A DNA stretch of 64,000 nt from positions 62,001 to 126,000 of the forward strand of contig NZ_RJJW01000006.1 in assembly GCF_003781945.1 (NCBI RefSeq). Reading direction: 5' to 3'. Source of the stretch: Halorubrum sp. CSM-61. Lineage in GTDB: Archaea > Halobacteriota > Halobacteria > Halobacteriales > Haloferacaceae. Within the stretch, counting starts at the first letter, position 1. Every line of letters begins with the position of its first letter. Positions 58,615 to 64,000 of the stretch are shown in pieces. A model generated the notes under the pieces. The model searched no databases. It saw nothing but the letters and a program-made list of their open reading frames with translations, and was not told where the DNA came from. A program made the translations under genes and the position numbers.

Positions 58615-59046
58615 ATCGACTGCGGGAGTAAGTATCGCGAATTGGTGGAACGGTTGTTTATAAGTGGCCGAGTGATGTTGCTGACGGCTGTTTATACGCG
58701 ATAGGCAGCGCTGCGGTGAACACTTTCAAAGCCCCAGCCGCTGAGGGCGGCGCACGCTCGCTGCGCTCCTCGCTCGCGTTGCTCGCTGCGGTGCTTCCGT
58801 CGCCTGCGCCGCCCTCAGCGGCTGCCCCTTTGAGTCCCGCCCCGTACAGCCTCACACCTCCCCAGCCTCGTCACTGGCGGCGGTAGCCGCCAGTGACTCC
58901 CTCGCACGCGCTCCTCGCGCCCTTATCAGGGCGCTCGGAGGCGCGCGCCACCGCATTTCATTTATAAGCAATCGTCGCCGTCGCTCATGGCTGTTTAAAT
59001 ACTCGCTCGATGTCGACGATCTGCAACATCTACTCCCGAAATCGCT
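58615..59046 (+). repeat. 432-bp element with terminal inverted repeats, copy F
   Basis: Left end ATCGACTGCGGGAGTAAGTA at 58615; right end, reading inward from 59046, AGCGATTTCGGGAGTAGATG. The CGGGAGT core agrees with copies D and E, but the ends are more diverged, so this is an older insertion. The interior carries ncRNA copy F. It lies in the convergent gap between the bactofilin-like and exonuclease genes. Confidence 0.68.
58715..58954 (+). ncRNA. structured RNA element, copy F
   Basis: The 240-nt copy. TTATAC (58692) lies 23 bases before GGTGAACACT. Hairpin one is a perfect 20-bp stem starting CAGCCGCTGAGGGCGGC; the T-A pair of copies D/E is A-T here. Hairpin two is GTCACTGGCGGC-GGTA-GCCGCCAGTGAC, with a G-C to A-T double change relative to D/E. 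The invariant CCCCAGCCTCG, TCCCTCGC and GCCACCGC are all kept, and a T-rich ATTTCATTTATAAG follows the 3' end. Confidence 0.62.
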
Positions 59047-59066
59047 CGTCGCTCTGCCTACAGAGA

Positions 59067-59831
59067 CTACCCCTCGACGCTCTCGCCGACGAACACGTCC
59101 TCGTGGAGCGTCTCGGTGACGACGTCTGCGAGGGTCCGGAGGTTCTCGGTGTCCTCGCGGTTGTACGAGACGAGCTGATCGAGCGCCTCGTCGTCGCCGC
59201 GCTCGTACTCGCGCCAGAGCCGCACGGCGTCCCGCCCCGAGAGGTCCGGGCGGTCGCGGTCGATCCCGAGCTGCTTCTCGATCGGCTTCAGCCCGCCGGA
59301 GAGCCCGACTCGCTTACAGGGATACATGAGATCGAGGTGGGGGGTGTCGATCTCCATGTCGAAGGAGGTCTCTAAAAAGGGCACGTCGAACCGGGCGCCG
59401 TTGAACGTCGCGAGCAGGCTGGCGTCGGCGAACCGCTCGCGGAGCCGCTCCGCGGTTAGGTCCTCGCCGGCGACGAGCGTGGTCGTCTCGCCGTCCTGGT
59501 GGAAGCTCACCGTCGTCACCTGGTTGCGGTGCTCGTCTAACCCGGTCGTCTCGATGTCGAAGAAGCAGGTCTCCTCGCGGAAGTTCTCGTAGAGCCGCCA
59601 GCGCTCCCCGCTCGGGAAGGCGCGGTCGAAGTAGGCGGCGTCGCCGTCGTCGAGGCGCGTCAGCGCCTCGGCGATGAACGACTCGATCCGGTCGGCGGTG
59701 GTCGGGCCGACGCCTGAAACGCCGACCGAGGGATCGAACGTCTCCCACGTGGTGACGCCCTCGCGCCAGAGCCGGCGCTCCGTCGCCTCGCCGACCCCCT
59801 CGACCGGGATGAAACTGTTCTCGATGCGCAT
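59067..59831 (-). CDS. RNase H-like DEDD exonuclease (YprB type) with N-terminal HhH-like domain
   Basis: A 254-residue protein. The first 60 residues look like a helix-hairpin-helix pair (FIPVEGVGEATERRLWREGV; PSVGVSGVGPTTADRIESFI). The rest is a DEDD-type 3'-5' exonuclease domain: CFFDIETTGLDEHRNQVTTV (first Asp-Glu), LLATFNGARFDVPFLETSF (second Asp) and LVSYNREDTENLRTLADVVT (final Asp). This YprB-like group (sometimes called ribonuclease H-like) probably trims nucleic acids in repair or RNA turnover. The start MRIENSFIPVEG follows a three-unit tandem repeat. Confidence 0.85.
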   Translation of the reverse strand: MRIENSFIPVEGVGEATERRLWREGVTTWETFDPSVGVSGVGPTTADRIESFIAEALTRLDDGDAAYFDRAFPSGERWRLYENFREETCFFDIETTGLDEHRNQVTTVSFHQDGETTTLVAGEDLTAERLRERFADASLLATFNGARFDVPFLETSFDMEIDTPHLDLMYPCKRVGLSGGLKPIEKQLGIDRDRPDLSGRDAVRLWREYERGDDEALDQLVSYNREDTENLRTLADVVTETLHEDVFVGESVEG

Positions 59832-59861
59832 ACCTGACCGCGGCGGCGCGCGGGCAAAAAC

Positions 59862-59931
59862 CCGACGGGAGGCGGCGGCGGATTCCGACGGGAGCCGGCG
59901 GCGGATTCCGACGGGAGGCGGCGGCGCGATT
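59862..59931. repeat. three tandem 23-24-bp repeats
   Basis: CCGACGGGAGGCGGCGGCGG followed by ATT repeats three times (59862-59884, 59885-59907, 59908-59931) with single-base changes. It fills the divergent gap between the exonuclease and SRAP genes. Confidence 0.75.
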
Positions 59932-59962
59932 TATGCCGACGCGGACCGAAGGAGGAGACAGC

Positions 59963-60706
59963 ATGTGCGGCCGCTACACCCTTTTCACCCCCGCCGGCGA
60001 CCTCGAAGCCCGGTTCGACGCCGACTTCGCCGGCGTCGAGCCGAGCTACAACCGCGCGCCCGGGCAGGACCTCCCGGTGATCGCCGACGCGGACCCGACC
60101 GCCGCGACGCGGATGGAGTGGGGGCTCACCCCCTCGTGGGCCGACGAGTCGTTCGACCTCATCAACGCCCGCGCGGAGACGGTCCGCGAGAAGCGCAGCT
60201 TCGCCGACGCCTTCGAGCGCCGGCGGTGTCTCGTTCCCGCGGACGGGTTCTACGAGTGGGTCGAGGGGGACGGTGGGTCCGGCGGCGACGGGGCGCACGG
60301 CGGCACCGGCAAGACCCCCTACCGCGTCGCCTTCGAGGACGACCGCCCGTTCGCGATGGCGGGGATCTACGAGCGGTGGGAGCCGCCGGAGCCCGACACG
60401 ACGCAGACCGGACTCGGGGCGTTCGGCGGCGGAGCGGAGGAAGGCGGCGATTCGGACGACGGCGGACCCATCGAGACGTTCGCGATCGTCACGACCGAGC
60501 CGAACGACCTCGTCGACGACCTCCACCACCGGATGGCGGTGATCCTCGGGCCGAACGAGGAGGAGACGTGGCTCGAGGGCGACTCCGACGAGGCCGCCGC
60601 GCTGCTCGATCCGCATCCGGCCGACGAGATGCGGGCGTATCCGGTCTCGACGCGGGTGAACTCGCCCGCCGTCGACGCGCCGGAGCTGATCGAGCCGGTT
60701 GAGTGA
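59963..60706 (+). CDS. SRAP domain protein (HMCES/YedK family)
   Basis: Protein that forms a covalent DNA-protein crosslink at abasic sites in single-stranded DNA. In 247 residues the catalytic Cys is residue 2 (MCGRYTLFTPAGDL), Asn in YNRAPGQDLPVI, Glu in RAETVREKRSFADAF, DGFYEWVEG, and the active-site His in LHHRMAVILG. A Gly/Asp-rich insert near 105-115 and another at 150-165 are typical low-complexity loops of haloarchaeal copies. The start is certain because Cys2 must be exposed; AAGGAGGAG provides a strong ribosome-binding site, unusual in this mostly leaderless neighbourhood. Confidence 0.93.
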   Translation: MCGRYTLFTPAGDLEARFDADFAGVEPSYNRAPGQDLPVIADADPTAATRMEWGLTPSWADESFDLINARAETVREKRSFADAFERRRCLVPADGFYEWVEGDGGSGGDGAHGGTGKTPYRVAFEDDRPFAMAGIYERWEPPEPDTTQTGLGAFGGGAEEGGDSDDGGPIETFAIVTTEPNDLVDDLHHRMAVILGPNEEETWLEGDSDEAAALLDPHPADEMRAYPVSTRVNSPAVDAPELIEPVE

Positions 60707-60767
60707 CAGACTCAGAACGTGTCCGCTGGAAGTAATATTTTTATTGCTGATAACTGAACGAGACGTA

Positions 60768-61022
60768 ATGCCCGCTGCCCTCCAAGTCGGCGTTCCCGGC
60801 GGCCCGCCGCTGATAGTCGTCCTCATCCTCGCCGCGGCACTGGTCGTCACGGCCGTGTGCGCGTCTCTGATCGTCTACCTCGACGCGGTGGACCGCGACA
60901 GTAGCCACGCGCTCGCGTGGACGGTCGCCGCGCTTCTCGGCGGCGTCGTGGTCTGGGTGCTCTACCTCGTCGTCCGCGACGAGGTCGGCCGGAGCGGACT
61001 GGCCGCGAAGGGCCGCTCGTGA
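60768..61022 (+). CDS. small two-TM membrane protein, 84 aa
   Basis: Function unknown. After a short start (MPAALQVGVPGGPP) there are two transmembrane helices, LIVVLILAAALVVTAVCASL and LAWTVAALLGGVVVWVLYLV, with an acidic loop YLDAVDRDSSHA between. ATATTTTTATTG about 30 bases upstream is a good TATA box. It is a common haloarchaeal layout (phospholipase_D-nuclease N-terminal-like), but I cannot name the family. It converges with the Rsm22-like gene. Confidence 0.65.
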   Translation: MPAALQVGVPGGPPLIVVLILAAALVVTAVCASLIVYLDAVDRDSSHALAWTVAALLGGVVVWVLYLVVRDEVGRSGLAAKGRS

Positions 61023-61067
61023 GTCCGGCCTCGCCTCTCCACGGCCGGAGTCGGGACCGCGGCCCGC

Positions 61068-62537
61068 TCAGGGGGCGACCAGGTCGACGACCGTCTCGTC
61101 GTCGACGACCACGTTGTACGCCCCCTCGTCGTCGTTCCAGAGCACGAGCCCGTTCTCGACGAAGACCACGGAGCCGTAGTCGGCCGCGCGGAGGTCCTCG
61201 TTGAGGACGGTCTCCCGCGTGCAGACGAGGTAGTGGTCCACGGTCTGGGAGCCGTCGCCGACGCGGTAGAGGGCGTTGTCGCCCTCGCTCAGGTCGTGGC
61301 TCAGCTTCACGGCGAGGAGGTTCACGCGGTCGGTGACGTGCTCCTCCGAGTCGGCCATACGCGCGCAGCGCCCCGCGCTCGCTTGCATGTCCACCCGTCG
61401 CTTTCCGTCCGGGCGGAGGATCGCGTACGCGAACTGCACGTCGACGTTGACGAACTCGCCCGGCTCGTCCCCGGAGCCGCGCTCGGCCGCCTCGTCGAGC
61501 CGGCGCTGGAACGGCGGGACCTCGAGGTCGTCGGCCACGTCGAACGACCACCCGCCGTCCGAGGGCGTCGCGTTCGGCCAGAGGCGGAGGGTCGGTGCGT
61601 ACACCGACACCCCGCTCTCCGGGGTCGCGACCGCGCGCTCGACCTCGCGGAGCCCCATGGCGGTGTTGCGGTCGGCGGGCGCGAACGCGACGACGCTCCC
61701 GTCGTCAGCGAGCCGGTCGAGGGCGGCGTCGGCGACCGCGACCGGCTCGTCCAGCTCCGAGAGGACGTTCCCGAACACGACCAGATCGAACTCGTCGGGA
61801 GCGTCGCCGCGCGCCTCCGCCTCCGCGCCCCCGCCCGTCGCGGTCTCGCCGTCGATCCCGAAGAAGGACTCCGCGGTCTCCTCGCGTATCGTCGGCCGGA
61901 AGTTCCGCCCCGTCTCGTCGAGCATGTGTTCGAGCACGTCGGCGGCCGCGCTCGGCTCGACGGCGTGGTAGTCGACGACGGCGTCGTCCGGGAGGTAGTC
62001 GTGAAGTCCCAAGGCGGGACCGCCGACGCCCGCCCCCACGTCGAGGACGCGGAGGGTCCGGTCGAGCAGCCCGTTCTCGACGAGGTCGTCGAGGACGTAT
62101 CCGACCGTCGCGTAGTAGGCGGGCAGGTGGTAGATCGCGTACCCGAGCGCCGCGACCCGGTCGTACGCCACGTCGTTCCCGTAGAGGTAGTCGTCCTTCA
62201 GCCGGCGCACCGCCTCGCGCAGCTCGTCGCCGGACTCCCCGCGGTGCCAGTTCGCGCCGAACTCCCGGACCAACAGGTCTTCGAGGGCGAACGAGTACGC
62301 CTCGGGGAACGCCGTCGGGGCCCAGCCGGGGTCGGGGACGGGCTCCTCGGGGACGGGCTCGAAGGCGCCGTCCTCGCGCTCGCGGAGCCGGAGGTCGAAC
62401 GCCTCCTCGCGGAGCGTCTCGCGGACGACGGCGGGGTGGGCGCCCCCCTCGATGTACTCCGCGATCTCCTCGGGGTCGATCGGTCTGACGTTGCGCAGGT
62501 AGTTGGCGTTGTTCCGGACGGCTGCTCTGTCTATCAT
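61068..62537 (-). CDS. Rsm22-type methyltransferase domain protein
   Basis: A 489-residue protein with a SAM-dependent methyltransferase core: LRVLDVGAGVGGPALGLHDY near 160 (motif I), FDLVVFGNVLSELDEPVAV near 255 (motif IV with NVLSE), and LRLWPNATPSDGGWSFDV. This fits the small-ribosomal-subunit Rsm22 family, which acts on rRNA or ribosome assembly. The C-terminal 100 residues (LAVKLSHDLSEGDNALYRVG; YNVVVDDETVVDLVAP) are a separate beta-rich extension that is common in haloarchaea. It lacks an obvious Fe-S Cys cluster. The substrate is not proven. Confidence 0.82.
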   Translation of the reverse strand: MIDRAAVRNNANYLRNVRPIDPEEIAEYIEGGAHPAVVRETLREEAFDLRLREREDGAFEPVPEEPVPDPGWAPTAFPEAYSFALEDLLVREFGANWHRGESGDELREAVRRLKDDYLYGNDVAYDRVAALGYAIYHLPAYYATVGYVLDDLVENGLLDRTLRVLDVGAGVGGPALGLHDYLPDDAVVDYHAVEPSAAADVLEHMLDETGRNFRPTIREETAESFFGIDGETATGGGAEAEARGDAPDEFDLVVFGNVLSELDEPVAVADAALDRLADDGSVVAFAPADRNTAMGLREVERAVATPESGVSVYAPTLRLWPNATPSDGGWSFDVADDLEVPPFQRRLDEAAERGSGDEPGEFVNVDVQFAYAILRPDGKRRVDMQASAGRCARMADSEEHVTDRVNLLAVKLSHDLSEGDNALYRVGDGSQTVDHYLVCTRETVLNEDLRAADYGSVVFVENGLVLWNDDEGAYNVVVDDETVVDLVAP

Positions 62538-62588
62538 GTGGGTCCTCGTCTCAGTCGCGGTCGCGGCGTCGTCTTGGCGTCTCTCGCG

Positions 62589-63362
62589 TTACTCGTGTCG
62601 ATTCCGGCTCTCGCGGTCGCCGCGGGCGCGCTCGTACAGGTCGGCGAACGCCGCCGAGTCGGCGTCGGCGATCTCGCGGGCCGCGTCGGCCACGTCGTCG
62701 GCGCCGTCGAAGGCGCGCTGGATCTCGGCGTACACCGCGGGCGACCCCTCGGTGACGGTGTCGGCGACCTCGTCGAGCGCGGCCGAGACGGGGGTGTGGA
62801 ACTCCTCGCGCACGTCGTCGCCCGCGAGCCGCCACGCGAGCACGGCCGCGTGCGCGCCGGCCTGCACCGTCTCCATCGCCTCGTCGTGCTCCGCGGGCGT
62901 CGTCTCGAACACCTCGTTGCCGCCGGCCTCGATCGCGGCCGAGATCCCCTCGATCACCGGGCCGCCCTCGTCGACGACCGCGGCGACGTTGCCGGGGACG
63001 CGCGGCGGCGCGAACAGCGGGTGGTAGCTCGCGCGCTCGCGGTCCGGGGCGTGCTCGCGCATCGCCGCGACCGCGTCGGTCATCTCCCCGGAGACGTCGA
63101 GGATCGCCCGCTCCGCGCGGGGGGCGTACGCCTCGACGGCGGCGGGCACCGCCGACATCGGCACCGCGAGACACACCGCGTCGTGGGCGGTGTCGCCGTC
63201 GACCGGGACCGTCTCCGCGTCGCGAGCGTCGGCCGCGTCGGCGGCGACGTCAGGGTCGCTGTCGGCGAAGGAGACGGTCGCGTCGACCGGCGACTCGTCG
63301 GCCGACACGGTGTCGGCGATCCAGCGGCCGATCTCGCCGGCGCCCACCACGAGGAGGTCCAT
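62589..63362 (-). CDS. tyrA: prephenate dehydrogenase
   Basis: Oxidative decarboxylation of prephenate in tyrosine synthesis. The 257 residues start with the Rossmann fingerprint MDLLVVGAGEIGRWIADTVS. They contain AVCLAVPMSAVPAAVEAYAP, ILDVSGEMTDAVAAM and YHPLFAPPRVPGNVAAVVDE, the substrate-binding block of TyrA proteins in halophiles. No chorismate mutase domain is fused. It is 50 bases downstream of nothing in its own strand and 51 bases before the Rsm22-like gene, which it probably precedes in an operon. Confident family call; cofactor (NAD or NADP) uncertain. Confidence 0.86.
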   Translation of the reverse strand: MDLLVVGAGEIGRWIADTVSADESPVDATVSFADSDPDVAADAADARDAETVPVDGDTAHDAVCLAVPMSAVPAAVEAYAPRAERAILDVSGEMTDAVAAMREHAPDRERASYHPLFAPPRVPGNVAAVVDEGGPVIEGISAAIEAGGNEVFETTPAEHDEAMETVQAGAHAAVLAWRLAGDDVREEFHTPVSAALDEVADTVTEGSPAVYAEIQRAFDGADDVADAAREIADADSAAFADLYERARGDRESRNRHE

Positions 63363-63458
63363 CTGTCGTCCGTACGGACGGGACGAGCGCCTTAAAAGGG
63401 CTCGACTCGGGCGGACCCGTCGCCGCAGTCCGAGCCGCTCTCGGGTCGCGAGCGGGCG

Positions 63459-64000
63459 TCACTCCGACGGCGACCGCCCGGTCCCCCCGCCGAGTCCGAG
63501 GAAGCCGTCGCCCGGCGCGATCGCCTTCACGGCCGGGAACAGCGCCAGCGCGATGGCGAGCTCGAGGCCGCCGACCGCGAGGAACGCGGGGGTGTAGCCG
63601 AACAGGTCGGTGGCGCTCCCGCCGATGAGGAAGCCGGCGAGGAACCCGAGCGAGCCGAACACGTTGAACAGCCCCATCGCCGCGCCGCGAGCCTCGGGCT
63701 CGACGAGGTCCGTGACGAGCGCCATCGTCGCCGGCGCCATCAGCGCGCCGCAGACGCCGACGAGCACCATCAGCGCGGCCGCGAGAGGGTATATCGGCGC
63801 CACGCCGACGCCGATCGTGGCGATCCCGTACGCGATCGACCCGACCACCACGGGGAGGAAGCGACCCACCCGGTCCGACAGCGAGCCGAACGGGACCTGC
63901 AGCACCGCGAACGGGACGAAGAAGAGCGCGAGCGTCGCCCCCGCGGCCCCCGCCGAGAGGCCGAACGTCTCGGGGTCCTGGAAGTAGTAGACGCCGACCA
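63459..64000 (-). CDS. MFS transporter, C-terminal part (cut by window edge)
   Basis: The frame is open to the right edge. Visible residues begin VGVYYFQDPETFGLSAGAAG and run through the MFS loop motif FGSLSDRVGRFLPVVVGS. They continue into LMVLVGVCGALMAPATMALV, GAAMGLFNVFGSLGFLAGFL and a final helix AFLAVGGLELAIALALFPAV. The end is a Gly/Ser tail (GGGTGRSPSE). That is the second six-helix half of a major facilitator. The substrate is unknown; drug or sugar-type MFS would both fit. The start lies beyond the window. Confidence 0.85.
   Translation of the reverse strand, partial: VGVYYFQDPETFGLSAGAAGATLALFFVPFAVLQVPFGSLSDRVGRFLPVVVGSIAYGIATIGVGVAPIYPLAAALMVLVGVCGALMAPATMALVTDLVEPEARGAAMGLFNVFGSLGFLAGFLIGGSATDLFGYTPAFLAVGGLELAIALALFPAVKAIAPGDGFLGLGGGTGRSPSE

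Noticed and set aside
59862-59931. CRISPR array
   Set aside because: The three units are directly tandem with no spacers, and no cas genes are in the window.
1-64000. Replication origin
   Set aside because: No orc1/cdc6 gene and no cluster of origin recognition boxes was seen.

Overview
The window is a piece of a haloarchaeal chromosome, most likely Halorubrum or a close relative. The DNA is GC-rich and the proteins are very acidic. Many genes look leaderless, with a TATA box about 27 bases before the start codon. Marker genes include archaeal PurO, Cgi121, Hel308, the rod-determining factor RdfA, a HalX response regulator, bacterio-opsin-activator-type regulators and an intron-containing tRNA-Trp.

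Layout. 1-12.1 kb: the start of an S9 peptidase, purO, tRNA-Gln, Cgi121-hel308, hisB and hisA, a Tat lipoprotein, a thiamine-type ABC importer (binding protein, fused permease, ATPase) and a small zinc protein. 12.6-24.1 kb: APC permease-UspA fusion, class V aminotransferase, DUF424-TPR pair, ion channel-YetF pair, small membrane proteins, lipid kinase-PHP pair, rdfA. 24.2-33.1 kb: a three-gene phosphorelay operon (PAS kinase, receiver, receiver-GAF-HTH), DUF2270, MscS, a membrane protein, a ferritin-like protein and an untracked 49-residue membrane protein. 33.2-47.6 kb: acetolactate synthase-like plus aldehyde dehydrogenase, glutamate dehydrogenase, PH-domain membrane proteins, acyl-CoA dehydrogenase, squalene/phytoene synthase, a second shorter Hel308, HalX regulator, guaB. 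48.2-55.3 kb: DUF5794/DUF5795, then tRNA-Trp with a 2.4 kb integrated element bounded by 18-bp direct repeats (DUF2971 protein and tyrosine integrase). Beyond it lie a truncated integrase, a TnpB element with its own small RHH-like gene, a HicAB pair and an orphan repeat protein. 55.4-64 kb: LEA-like membrane protein, DUF5800, DUF5786, bactofilin-like protein, exonuclease, SRAP protein, Rsm22-type methyltransferase, TyrA and an MFS transporter cut by the window edge.

The most striking content is a family of six dispersed intergenic elements (A-F). Each can be read as a roughly 240-400 nt structured RNA. They share single-stranded C-rich motifs separated by hairpins whose sequences differ between copies but remain base-paired. 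A TATA box sits a fixed 23 or 26 bases before a conserved GGTGAACACC. Three copies (D, E, F) are bounded by about 21-bp terminal inverted repeats, giving 432-448 bp MITE-like units. Three (A, B, C) carry a duplicated promoter-leader module. I do not recognise the family. It looks like a mobile or mobilised non-coding RNA.

How genes work together: purO and guaB serve purine synthesis, and hisA and hisB serve histidine synthesis with RNA element A between them. gdhB assimilates ammonium. rdfA and the bactofilin-like protein point to cell-shape control. Assignments come from reading motifs by eye; no database search was run.
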